Source of the DNA: Rotaria sp. Silwood1
Lineage: Eukaryota; Rotifera; Eurotatoria; Philodinida; Philodinidae
DNA length: 64,000 nt
Reading direction: 5' to 3'
Assembly: GCA_905250075.1 (NCBI GenBank)
Contig: CAJNOP010000001.1
Span: forward strand, 4,666,058-4,730,057
The notes under the pieces are model-generated. The model searched no databases. It saw only the letters and a list, made by a program, of their open reading frames with translations, and was not told where the DNA came from. Shown here in pieces: positions 53,001 through 61,348 of this stretch; the stretch's first letter is position 1, and every line of letters begins with the position of its first letter. A program made the position numbers and the translations under genes.

Positions 53001-56000
53001 TTATATAAAAATGAAATTCAAATACCATTAACTGGTGATCATTATGATATCGTACCGAATCCAAATGATTCAACAAGTTATGAACTTCAAATAAGAAAAG
53101 TTCAACCTGATGATGAAGGAAATTATCGTATACATATTGAAAATCCTTTAGGAAGTATTGATTCAAATGTTCAAATAACAACAGTTGATAATGTATCAAT
53201 TAAACCATCAAAACCAAATAAAACAGATTTAAAACAACACGAAACATTAATACTTGAATATATTGTTGATGGAAGACCAAAACCTGATATTGTTTTTATG
53301 AAAGATGGTAAAGAAATCAAACCATCGCCTAAAACACAAATAACTTATGATGAAAAGACAAAAGTTTGTCGATTAGTTACAACAGATGTTGGACAAGATG
53401 ATCAAGGTACTTATACATTAGTTGCAAAAAATAAATTAGGTAAACAAGAAACTGAACCTGTTAAGGTTACTGTTACAGCACCTATTGCTGTTAAAAAAAA
53501 ATTACCTGAAACAACTGATGGTGTACTTGGTGAACAAACAACTTTAACTGTTGAAGCTGAAGGTAAGCAAAAAGAAAAAGAAAAAGAAAATCAACTAAAT
53601 TTTAATTTCGGTTGCTTTTTTTCATTTTAAGGTCTTCCTCGACCAAAAGTAACATGGCTCTTCAATGGTCAACCAGTCAAACCATCACAAAAACATAAAG
53701 TTGATACACCACAAGAGAATCCAAATCAAACAACATTAACTATTAGTAAATTAGATACAAATGATACAGGCAAATATACTGCTGTTATTGATAATGGTCT
53801 TGAAAAAGTCGAAACAAGTACTACATTAAATGTTCATACGAAACCTAAATTAGAATCTAAACTTGAACCAACAACATCATTTAATGTTGGTGAACAAGCA
53901 CAAATACCAATTCATCTTAGTGGTGAAAATAATACAGTAACTTGGTATAAAGATTCTCAAGAAATTCGTTTTGATAGTCGTATTCGTGTTGTTACTGAAG
54001 AATATAATTCCTATAAATTAGTTATTGATGATTTACGTCCAGAAGATAAAGGTGTTTATACTATGGTAGTCAAAAATAAAGGTGGAACATTAGAAGTAAA
54101 AACTGTAGTAACTGTCAAAGAACAAAAACCACAATTATTAGCTGATTTAAATGACTCTCCAGCTGCAAATACAGCTAAAATAGGTGAAGAATTTTTCTTA
54201 GAAATTCGTGCACAAGGTAAACCACGACCAAAAGTAACATGGTTATTAAATGGAGAAGAATTATCATATACTTCATCTGATTATGAATTAATTGTAACTG
54301 AAGAAGGTTATTATCGTATTAAATTTCATCATTTTCATGAACGTTATCTTGGTGAATATCAAGCTGTAATAACAACCAGTGCAGGTTCAGTACGAACGAA
54401 AAAAATTCGAGTTACTGGACAACAAGCACCCATATTTACGCAAGCACCACCGAAGTTTATTCAAATCAAAACAGGTGAAAAATTAACAATTGAATGTATT
54501 GCTAAAGGACATCCAACACCAAAAGTAACTTGGTTACGTGATGGAAAAGTTTTATCAAATAAAGATGGTTATGAAATAAAAACTGATCAAACAACTGGTC
54601 ATGCAATATTTATTATTCCACATGGAGCAGTTAATTATTCTGGTAAATATGAATGTAAAGTTGAAAATCAATATGGTACACATACAGCAGAAATTAATAT
54701 TGAAGTTCTTCGTAAGTTAACAAAAGAAAATAATTAATTATGAAGTTTTAAAATTTTTATTTTTCTTCAATTTTTTTTTTCATAGCACCACCAGTTACTC
54801 AACAAAAATTAAAAGATTTTGACGTATCACGTGGACAAGATGTTACAATAACGGTTACAGCTAATGGTACTCCATTACCATCTTGTGTATGGTTTCATAA
54901 TGATAAACAACTTTATCAAAAAGCTAATCGTGTTGTAATGATTGATGATGGACCAACACATATTTTGAAATTACTTGGCGTTGAATTAGCTGACGCTGGA
55001 TTATATAAAGTAAAGAAAACACTGAAACTTTTTATTTCTACTTCATATTTCTTTTTTTTTAATTCTTTTTTAAGGCAGTTGTTCAAAGTTCAATGAGTAC
55101 AACTGAATTAATTAGTCAAGTCACTGTTAGAGGTAAAATGAAATATCTAAATTGAACAACTTAATTTTTTTGATATGAATTGAGTAGATGTAGCTGATAC
55201 ATCATCAGTACCAGTCGATGTTCATGTAAGTCAAGGTGGTTCATGTACTCTTGAATGTCAAGCAACAGGAACACCATTACCTCAAGTTATATGGACAAAG
55301 AATGGTCAAGAAATAACATCAAGTGAATATTTTCTAATAGAATCGTCTCCAAATGGTAATCATCGTTTAATTATAAAAAACGCTCAATATGAACATGCTG
55401 GTAAATATGTTGCAAATGTTAAACATAAAGTACAAACACAATTTATGAATTTTAATGTTATCATTAACGGTAAGTTTCAATCATAAATTTAATCTAATTA
55501 ATAGTTCCTAATGAATGAATGATCATTGTATATAATAAATTTATAATTTGAATAATAAATATTATATATATTAGACTTAGCTGAGTATCATAATCTATAT
55601 TAGTAGAGAAAAGTTTTAACCCTAGCCGATCTCCCTATTGTATGTGCTAAATATCTGAAAATTTAAGTACAAACACGTCACTAAGAATATAAATCATTGA
55701 CATTGTAGTGCCATTATCACCTAATTACATAGGAAATCATGATGGATGGCACGTATTTTAGTTGTCAGTCTCATAACTGTAAAAAGAAAGAGTATTCATC
55801 ATGCTAATGATCTATATTCTTGGTGGAGTACATGTACCCAAAGTTTCAGACCTTCAACACATACAGTGTTGGAAATCAACTAGAGAAGAGTTGTAGACTT
55901 TTGTTCACTACTCTATATTTGAAGATTCAAACTATTGAATAGTTGTCGATTACTATTTATGAAATAATTAAAATTATTTTGATACTATGATAATTAACTT

Positions 56001-56995
56001 AAGTGTGTGTTGTAGAACAAATTTAATATCATTAGTATATGTTTACAAATCACTATTAGAGACTTGCACTATAGCTAGAGAATTGATCGAGATTTTTGAC
56101 AACCGATGCTGATTACATGTCTGTTATTCTAATTTGAGACACTTTTCTTGTATTGATAAATCTATGCGACATTCGAGGAGACCTAAATTATTTAGATAAA
56201 ATTTAACAAGAAAAAAAATAAAAGACTCGGAGAACATCAGTCTATTGTTATCGATGCAATTTATTGTTATTTTTCATGTGTGCATGTCTAACACTAAAAT
56301 ATTAGATATTTCCTAACGAATATTATCTTCATCTTTGTGAAGTTGTTTATTAATGTAGAGAAATAATATATCATCATCGTAAAGCGTATATAAATACTTT
56401 AAACTTGTTAACCAAGAAAGAATAAGACATATGATAATAATTGTTAACATCGTTCAATCATGGTGAAATATTCGTTAGTTAATGCAAAGATTAATCATAA
56501 AATTTTTCGTTTCAGAACGAAAGGCATCAACAACAGCAAGTTCAACAATTAATTTAACAGGATTAAGTAAGTATATAAAAAAAAAAGAAAGTAATATTTA
56601 AAAACAAAATATACATCAACCTATTATTTGATTAAGATCCTGAACAACAAATTCAACAAATTCAAACTCAAATTCGTCCATTATTTCTTCATTTTGGTTT
56701 ACAAGATATTCCTCGTTCTTTAAATGATATATTATTTAATACAACTCAAGATAAAAGCTTTCATACAAATGAAGAACAATTAAAAGAACGAGAACGTTTA
56801 TTAACATTACTTACAAATTATTTATATCAAAATTCAAATAATAGATTAGGCAATGGAAGAAAATTTAATTGGCCCGAAGTAGTGAAAATTATTTTTTATA
56901 ATCGTTTTCCACAAATATCACAAACATATAAAATTATTGATACCCCTGATGGATATAATGTTCAAATAAATGATCTTATTCAATATTCTAAATAA
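24871..56995 (+). CDS. Giant titin/UNC-89-type protein with ~57 Ig I-set domains
   Basis: 42 exons with matching phases, 20,391 nt, 6,796 residues from 24871 (the true start may be ATG 24904-24910 or lie upstream). Exons: 24871-25309, 25605-26024, 26717-26940, 26998-27192, 27303-28518, 28587-29755, 30288-30483, 30537-30612, 33336-33512, 33576-34329, 34393-34861, 34937-35048, 37989-38873, 38945-39084, 39144-39774, 39851-40689, 40760-41326, 41398-42664, 42734-42837, 42908-42979, 43051-43735, 43802-43980, 44034-44706, 45155-45327, 45384-45489, 45558-46324, 46384-46489, 46558-46733, 46796-47180, 47232-47404, 47461-47745, 47812-49836, 49895-50664, 50750-50925, 50984-51174, 52048-53562, 53632-54711, 54786-55009, 55075-55132, 55188-55469, 56516-56566, 56637-56995. 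Order: 2 Ig, acidic segment, 11 Ig, basic linker, 3 Ig, 41 Ig in six-domain cycles, unique tail. Domains have P-x-P-x-V-x-W and D-x-G-x-Y motifs. Such proteins organise sarcomeres. No FnIII, kinase, SH3, DH-PH or membrane segment seen, so orthology to titin, twitchin or UNC-89/obscurin is left open. Confidence 0.93.
26025..26716 (+). other. Intron carrying a dispersed repeat copy
   Basis: 692-bp intron. From about 26075 to 26290 it resembles 36091-36400, which lies in another intron of the same gene. Shared words include GGCATGG, GAAATTTCAT, CAGTAAAAATT and GAAAGTTATT. Open frames inside on both strands are not considered coding. Confidence 0.5.
26717..29650 (+). other. Acidic, Ser/Thr/Ile-rich low-complexity segment
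   Basis: Exons 3 to most of 6 encode about 900 residues (roughly 287-1186) with no Ig signature. They are rich in Asp, Glu, Ser, Thr, Gln, Asn and Ile, with a PPPPP stretch (FELPPPPPIDD) and one short basic patch (KLIKRKKKIVSRSP, near 29250). Recurrent short Glu/Ile/Ser phrases are visible but no exact repeat. Probably disordered; analogous extensible or spacer regions (PEVK and others) occur in giant Ig proteins, but Pro and Lys are not dominant here. Confidence 0.75.
29870..30065. repeat. GTG-rich then CAC-rich intronic repeat
   Basis: Inside the intron 29756-30287, a G/T-rich left half (GGGTGGGTGTGAGTATAAG, GTGTGGATG) is followed by a C/A-rich right half (CATACCCACGCACATTCACA). The halves could pair. 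It resembles the CA-rich minisatellite in the intron at 35420-35760. Confidence 0.6.
30613..33335 (+). other. 2.7-kb intron of the giant gene
   Basis: The donor GA|GTAGGT at 30612 removes an apparent in-frame TAG and joins in phase 2 to the acceptor TTCTAG at 33335. The interior is AT-rich. I found no coding exon, and only a TTA microsatellite at the 3' end (33293-33316). Length is unusual next to the 50-75 bp introns, so it is a candidate site for an enhancer, an alternative promoter or an old insertion. Confidence 0.7.
35239..35807. mobile_element. TIR element carrying a CACCCT minisatellite
   Basis: The left end has ATCGGTT..CCTGAAAAATGTCG followed by further ATGTCGAAAA copies. The right end has CGACATTTTTACTTTCGACC and CAGGTTTACCGAT, the imperfect complement. 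Between them lies about 340 bp of (CACCCT/CTCACA)-like repeats (35420-35760). Inserted in an intron of the giant gene. Open frames in the CA-rich part are repeat artefacts. Confidence 0.6.
36091..36400. repeat. Intronic copy of a dispersed repeat
   Basis: Diverged direct copy of 26075-26290 by eye, with shared words in the same order: GGCATGG, GGAATTTCATTATTTT, CAGTAAAAATTCTATTGA, GAAAGTTATTGAATTTT. Element ends were not identified. Confidence 0.5.
39775..40170 (+). other. Linker: intron plus Gly/Lys-rich segment between Ig 13 and 14
   Basis: After a 76-bp intron the coding sequence runs VALVRERDAGPDWGKLKKGK, GIPKGPGDPGWQYQ, then LKGLSPSDFAKRRSTAGTG, DDGGFGLGGPKSGADKDRR and PSRLG before Ig 14. 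It is basic, Gly-rich and non-Ig, about 110 residues. It divides the irregular N-terminal Ig set from the regular super-repeat. SPSD and RRST sites could be phosphorylated, but that is inference. Confidence 0.75.
40171..41040 (+). other. Ig domains 14-16
   Basis: Ig 14 (TFTKPLSNITVHEGKNAAF, APVTWYIND), Ig 15 (FTEKLKNLKVKRGDKCELQC, ALQWFKDGKP) and Ig 16 (PPQIVKPPTN, SPKPQVTWLFKGQP). Ig 16 resembles the F position of the following six-domain cycles and may be the remnant of a cycle zero. Confidence 0.8.
41041..42979 (+). repeat. Six-Ig super-repeat, cycle 1 (A1-F1)
   Basis: A1 TKPKVDKLADVAVNIGES; B1 AIKPNITRDLNG, ending GLIKSKKSKVTIQ; C1 QPTFIKKPQSITV with GTAEETVDVNV; D1 SAPILLKPLTDTEV with LGNIQTDAKLNV; E1 NAPSFISGLQDKTV with GLYSCIAKNKVG; F1 APLKFIQPLQDTDV with NGTGKTVETTCTV. 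Introns fall after 41326, 42664 (Trp codon) and 42837. Confidence 0.9.
43051..45327 (+). repeat. Six-Ig super-repeat, cycle 2 (A2-F2)
   Basis: A2 KPKVEGKPNDVNVNVEQPA; B2 IKPNIIRDLPEQ with GGTVKSKKTKVIVQ; C2 KPEFIKLPQSQTV with GTTDAPVTLDVQ; D2 APVITKKLTDQEV with LGHVESTAQLTI; E2 QPFVDQPFGNVTQ with NKVGQNEINSTITV; F2 APLEFVQPLKDQDI with DGTIETKANISVC. Introns after 43735 and 44706 split Trp codons. The F2 intron (44707-45154) is 448 bp and shows nothing recognisable. Confidence 0.9.
45384..47404 (+). repeat. Six-Ig super-repeat, cycle 3 (A3-F3)
   Basis: A3 KPKVEGKVNDVTVQIHEPA; B3 IKPQILSDLTNI with GGSIKSKKGKLTVA; C3 APEFLEKPKSIDI with GSIEETVQCSV; D3 APKITKKPTDIEA with LGETDTTVQLKAL; E3 TPRIEPALVDKEV with TLSVKNKVGKVDS; F3 APLKFTGQLKDLDI with NGKEKIETKAHVDVC. 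The most intron-rich cycle: Trp-codon introns after 45489, 46489 and 47180, border introns after 46324 and 46733. Confidence 0.9.
47461..49257 (+). repeat. Six-Ig super-repeat, cycle 4 (A4-F4)
   Basis: A4 KPKVEGKPADVTCLLNEPG; B4 VKPTLKNDLEPQ with GVVKTKKVKVTVQ; C4 IPVFLKAPENASV with GKVTHDAKLDV; D4 QPKLTKPLKDESI with EGEITSQAKLNV; E4 VPVIEPLPSKIEA with KYTIRAKNPAETVEEH; F4 APLAFTDKLQDTDV with QGTVTSTCNVDVL. Only one intron (after 47745); B4 to B5 lie in one 2,025-bp exon. Confidence 0.9.
49258..51155 (+). repeat. Six-Ig super-repeat, cycle 5 (A5-F5)
   Basis: A5 KPKIDGKVQDTQVVIDEQA; B5 IQPKLKSDLQPT with GGQVKTKKTAVTVT; C5 SPEFISKPTDTTV (core Trp replaced: PKITLLRDGKP) with GTTETSFKLNV; D5 APTISKGLTDQE with LGDKESQCKINV; E5 QFPEQQTIQVGQ with GVYKVTCKNKLQ; F5 SPLKFNTTLKDIVA with NGLETIKAQSKVDVC. 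Introns after 49836, 50664 and 50925 (Trp codon). Confidence 0.9.
51156..53837 (+). repeat. Six-Ig super-repeat, cycle 6 (A6-F6), interrupted by an 873-bp intron
   Basis: A6 VKPKVEG, then an intron 51175-52047, then KPTDVNVNIDEPA; B6 IKPTLKSDLNKD with GQIKTKKIKVQVQ; C6 APELKKKPQPFITV; D6 APQLLQKPQPTCEA (core Trp replaced: PNIKLYKNE) with LGSIDSNVQITTV; E6 IKPSKPNKTDLKQ with TLVAKNKLGKQET; F6 APIAVKKKLPETTD with NGLEKVETSTTLNVH. The large intron shows no recognised element. Confidence 0.9.
53838..55469 (+). repeat. Six-Ig super-repeat, cycle 7, lacking F (A7-E7)
   Basis: A7 TKPKLESKLEPTTSFNVGE; B7 QKPQLLADLNDSP with GSVRTKKIRVTG; C7 APIFTQAPPKFIQI with YGTHTAEINIEV; D7 PPVTQQKLKDFDV; E7 VPVDVHVSQGGS, PQVIWTKNGQE. 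The F position is missing and is replaced by the C-terminal tail. Domains D7 and E7 are more diverged. Confidence 0.85.
55470..56515 (+). other. 1.05-kb intron before the C-terminal exons
   Basis: Donor AACG|GTAAGT, acceptor TTTCAG. AT-rich. No coding exon, inverted repeat or array that I can support. The missing F7 domain was sought here and not found. Confidence 0.7.
56516..56995 (+). other. Unique C-terminal tail of the giant gene
   Basis: Two exons encode a Ser/Thr-rich linker (RKASTTASSTINLTG) and about 119 residues without Ig features: PEQQIQQIQTQIRPLF, FGLQDIPRSLNDILF, EEQLKERERLLTLLTNYLYQ, KFNWPEVVKIIFYNRFP and a C-terminal DGYNVQINDLIQYSK then TAA. It is helical-looking. No family was recognised. 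A poly(A) signal follows at 57142. Confidence 0.8.
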
Positions 56996-57141
56996 GGAAA
57001 TATATGCATATATAGATAGAGTTTGTTCTTTTCATTTAATTATTATTTTAATCGTTTCATTAATGCATTACTATTTTTATCCTTTTTATTTACCTTTCCT
57101 TCATGTATTTTATAAGTTTTGTTTTCTAATTTCTATATGAT

Positions 57142-57147
57142 AATAAA
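57142..57147 (+). terminator. AATAAA poly(A) signal of the giant gene
   Basis: Canonical AATAAA 146 nt after the stop codon, in T-rich 3' UTR-like sequence. Confidence 0.55.
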
Positions 57148-57576
57148 ACATCCTTTATTTACAATTATTATTATAATTATATAAGCAAAGATAGTCTGTG
57201 AAGATGAAAATCAATTATCTGTTTAATGATGAAAAATTTAAAAAAGAAACTTCAAAATAGCTTTTGATGAGATATAATTACAATATTCGGCGATGATTAC
57301 TGTTAAACCATCAAAACAAAAGAAAAGCGAAATAAGCAAATTTTCTAGTGATCTGAATAACAAAGAATATTGATGACCTGAATATTAACATTCAGTAGAT
57401 GTAAAATAAAGATGAGTTGGGACAAGTGATTGTAGTTAATTCTTTTGTCCTCTTGGTACTAGTCCGAATAGAGAGTTGGTATTGAGTCAATCACAGAAAT
57501 CGCTTATGCAAGTAATAATTATAACACCAGTTTAATTAAATTTGAACGCAGTCATTTCACTGTGGATTAGAGGTGG

Positions 57577-57695
57577 GCAGGGTTACCCTACCCTACCCTA
57601 CTTCGCAGGGTAGGGTACGGTCAGGGTAAAACTGTTGCAGGGGAGGGTAGGGTCACGATAAGAGTGCTACAGGGTAGGGTAGGGTAAGGGTAAGA
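57577..57695. repeat. Left subterminal CCCTA/GGGTA repeats of the hAT element
   Basis: Irregular copies of (CA)GGGTAGGGTA, starting with CCCTACCCTACCCTAC and then continuing in the GGGTA orientation after CTTCGCAG, so the block itself contains a small hairpin. A matching array lies at 59566-59700. Subterminal motif arrays are often transposase binding sites; here this is inference. Confidence 0.8.
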
Positions 57696-57939
57696 GAATA
57701 AAATCGTCTTGATTCCAATGTGTAGATGGGCTATTATTCACTATATCGATATCTTCACATGATTATTGAAGAATGATCATTTTCTAGTGGCATCTTTCTC
57801 GTATGATTATTCTAGTGAATCGATAAAGGACCAGTCATTTTACTTTATTATACGATAAAATCGATAGGAAGGAATACCGATTTCTTGTTTATCATCTTCT
57901 CTATCATTGATTTACTGAACTTTAGAATGTGAATCAAGA

Positions 57940-58262
57940 TCGATTTATTAATAATTGACATCTCTTTTTATTAATTGAATTGAAACAGTAATAGTATTTT
58001 CATTGTATTTATGATTATTTAAATTCATTTACTGACTCAATTGAAATGGTATTGTGATTTCGATTGATTTACTATTTATTCATGTCTATTTATTGACTTA
58101 TGTAAAATAATATTGAAACTTACAATTGATTTTGTACTTATTTACTGATTTGCCTGAAATAATATTATGAATAGGAGTTAATTTTTATTTATTTATATTG
58201 ATTTGTTGAGATAGTTGATTGAATATTGTAACTTGCAATCGATTTATTGTGTATTTATAATA
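57940..58262. repeat. Degenerate ~65-bp tandem repeats inside the hAT element
   Basis: Successive blocks sharing ATTTATTGACT-like and AATAATATTGAAACTTAC-like words (TTATTGACTTATGTAAAATA, TTACTGATTTGCCTGAAATA and others), about four to five copies, strongly diverged. Positioned between the left end and the zinc-finger remnant. Confidence 0.45.
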
Positions 58263-59470
58263 TGTCAAATAGATTATCAAAAAGTTAATTGGAAAACAAA
58301 AAAAGAAATTCTGTTGATAATTAAAGAAGGGAAACTATGTACAGTTAAAGAACCACCAGCATCTTCGAAAGGTGAATTTTAGTCAAATTTGCTTTGAATA
58401 AAATATACCAATCGAGTATATGAACCATTTGTTCAATGTACAATTTGTCAACAAATATTATCATATGAACTCAAAAATGGAAATAATTCACTTAATATTC
58501 ATGTACAGAATTGTACAAAGAAAACTAGTTCACCGAAATCTACAATGTCTATTAATAATTATATTTTAAAAAAATATTAATATACTTTCTGATGACAAAA
58601 GAATGATTACTGCTGCATGTTGAAAATTTTGTGCTTTTGACATGTGCTCTTTTAATTCTGTTAATGCTGAAGGTTTTAAACAAATATGTCAGGCAATATT
58701 TGACGTGGATTATAAGTATGGCTTAGATAAATTAGGTAAACCTTCTATTGAAGAATTACTGCCTGATCATATAAATCTATCACACAGCATTAAAAAAATT
58801 GCTAATGAGTATCGTTTGAAAATGAATGATGTTTTACGTGAAGATTTAAAAGAAGTTAAATTAATTAGTTTCAGTATTGATTATTGGAAAAATTCTTATA
58901 CAGGTAACAACTGTGTAACGGTGAACATTCGCTATACAAAAATGTTACTCGAGTAACATATATGTTAAAAGCACTATTAGTCTCAGGAAATAAGACTGAT
59001 GAAAATACAATCTGAATTATTAAATCAGTATTGAAATCATATGATTTAGATCCAGATGATAGACCTATTATATACTGAACAGATAATATGCGTCGAGCTG
59101 CGTTTTAGGATTAAAAGAGGAGGTGCATCTGAGATGTATTTGTAAGTAATTGTTTATCGGTTACACATGGTTTTGTCTTATAATAGGAAAAAAAGAATTT
59201 TCTACAGAGAAAGCGAGATTAATTGTTTATCAATCATGAAGAACCTGTATTACGCTGATGGAAAAAATAGACAATGACATATTCAAAACTTAGTATTCTT
59301 GTCAGATCATTACTTGGTATACGAGCTAGTTCATGTACCACTGAAAGAATATTTAGTGAAAGTGGCAGAACTCTGAAAGAACGACGACAAAGCTGAAATG
59401 ATGACATTGTTGATGATATATTATTTATTAGAAATTTCAGAGGAATTATAAATGAATATGTTGTAATGAA
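58262..59470 (+). pseudogene. hAT transposase remnant
   Basis: The reading frame begins around VNWKTKKEILLIIKEGK near 58280 and passes through TAG and TGA stops before a zinc-finger segment with two Cys and a later His/Cys pair (about 58437-58510). A frame change near 58580 leads to the longest intact piece (58642-58956). Further stops follow. The 59305-59450 segment has the hAT C-terminal ERIFSESG motif with a TGA shortly after. Not functional as it stands; described only as a remnant. Confidence 0.85.
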
Positions 59471-59565
59471 AAATAAAATAAACTAGAAAAACGTGACACT
59501 ATTCTGTAACTTATCATTTTTACAATCTTCTGAATAGCGAAAGGGCAAAGGAAAATAAGAAAATT

Positions 59566-59700
59566 GTAGGGTAGTAGGGTATGGCAAGGGTACAGACTCT
59601 ACAGGGCAGGGTAGGGTAATGGTACGAATGCAGCGTGGTAGGGTAGAGTCAGGGTGTGGGAAATTTGCTCACGCAGGGTACAGCGTACAAAAAAAGCTTA
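59566..59700. repeat. Right subterminal GGGTA repeats of the hAT element
   Basis: Irregular GTAGGGTA and CAGGGTA copies up to the right terminal inverted repeat, mirroring the left array. Confidence 0.8.
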
Positions 59701-59723
59701 CCCTGCACACCTCTACTGTGGAT

Positions 59724-61340
59724 ATGCAACATGGGTCAAAACAATGCATTCGTCTTGAATAACATAAAGATTGAATGTATCCTTAATTTGATTTTTTTTT
59801 GTACGTAGCTACCGTTAGCTATCATTTCTTTTTTAAAATATGGAATAACTGGCTCTGATTTCAATTCGAAATCACTCATCACTTCTATTAAGGTCTTATC
59901 CAGATGAATAAGTGTGATAGAAGGTGCAGGTTTCTATCTTTTGTGGAAAAAATGTTATTTAAAAAATGACCGTGGAATGCTTTTTGACTGGCTCAAATTG
60001 TCATGAAAAATGTTGCTTTCACATCTATAAATAATAATTTTTTAGACGCTACTTTCCACATAGATTATGCCCAAAGTAGTATATATCAGCTTTACCAAAC
60101 TCAAAATGATCAGCATAAGTAAGTAAATGAAATACAAAAATTTAAAAAAATCTTATCCAGAGGTATCTTTTGCTCAAAAAATATTTAAAGAAAATTTACT
60201 GGTCGGAATACCGATTATAATCGGCGTTTTTTCTTCGTTTTCCACGTTAAATCAATATTTTTCGTTAATTTAACGAAATTCTTCAGTTTAAGTGATTAAG
60301 TATATGTTCGGATGCAGAGCTATCGAACGTTATTAGATTGATTCATAGATTACATTCGAACAGTAAATTGTTTGATTAAAATTCAATAGAACCAATAGAC
60401 AATGATTTATGACGAAGATTTGGAAAAAAGTATTTACATTTATTTAGAAATCTTTTTTTCAAAAAATAAAGGCTTTGATAAATCATTTATTGAATTATTA
60501 TCTACAGTTTTATCTTCATTTATTGATTATATTTGAGTTCGATAAGCAAATTCATTATTATTAAAAGAATCATTTTGAACAATCAATAAGATGAGATATT
60601 CATGTAAAACCAACATCATCTATATCAGTTTGTTCATAAAAACATTTTAAAGAATTTTGCTCGATTGTTAGTTATTGAACATTGTGTTCTTCGTCTTTTT
60701 TAAGTCTAAAGAAGAATGTCCTGTTTTCATATACAAATAGAAATACATATCAGATGAGAACCACGTCATTCAAAAAATATAGAAGATTAGACAAGTTTGT
60801 CTCTACAAACGAGTTATTATTAGTAATCTATTGGAGAAAACAATAGTAATTATCAAAGTTATGAAAAAAAAAAGACTGAATACTTCATATATCAATTGAC
60901 AAGATTCTACTACTATTTTGCTCTTTAGTTTATTTAATTGAAAATGTGAATAGTATCAACACACAAAGGATCCAGTTAGATGATTTTCTAGTGTTTTCTA
61001 GTATTCACATTGTCATTAAACTACATAGTTTTATTTACAATAGAAGTTTTTGTGTTGTAAGTTAAAAAGACTAGAGATATTCAGGTCAAAATAAAGCTCT
61101 TACCACCAAATTATCAAATTTAAAATACTAGCTACTGTTGGCATGCCTTGGAGAAGGATATATGAGTTTTACATTATTCACAGTTTTCAATATCTATGAA
61201 CACCAGAGTTTTTTTACATTAATTTTCTTATATAAACAATGGAAGAGAGAATATTTTCGAATATATTAGAGCTTTTCACTTGAGATTGTACGTATCTTTC
61301 AGACCTTGACGAACTTTATCTACCATAAAAAGAGTTCAGG
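59724..61340. other. Intergenic region between transposons
   Basis: AT-rich. At about 60400-60535 (plus) a 44-residue frame (MIYDEDLEKSIYIYLEIFF onward) ends in TGA, and similar-looking sequence continues past it with further stops. It might be a decayed exon but I recognise no family. Nothing else supported. Confidence 0.4.
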
Positions 61341-61348
61341 GTCTATAG

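Larger units (their letters stand above)
57568..59715 (+). mobile_element. Decayed hAT transposon with 8-bp target duplication
   Basis: Ends TAGAGGTGGGCAGGGT and the imperfect complement ACCCTGCACACCTCTA, flanked by the perfect 8-mer CTGTGGAT (57560-57567 and 59716-59723). The interior keeps transposase traces on plus: a BED-like zinc finger near 58440-58520 (CTICQQ ... HVQNC), a core segment at 58580-58960 (FNSVNAEGFKQICQA, ISFSIDYWKNS) and the C-terminal dimerisation motif near 59305-59450 (CTTERIFSESGRTLKERR, DDILFIRNF). Stops and frame shifts interrupt it and part of the middle is missing, since autonomous hAT elements are usually longer. Both subterminal regions are rich in GGGTA repeats. 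Confidence 0.9.

Noticed and set aside
24871-56995. Assignment as twitchin, titin or UNC-89 orthologue
   Set aside because: Ig sequence style fits all three, but the diagnostic FnIII, kinase, DH-PH and SH3 domains were not seen, so no gene symbol was given.
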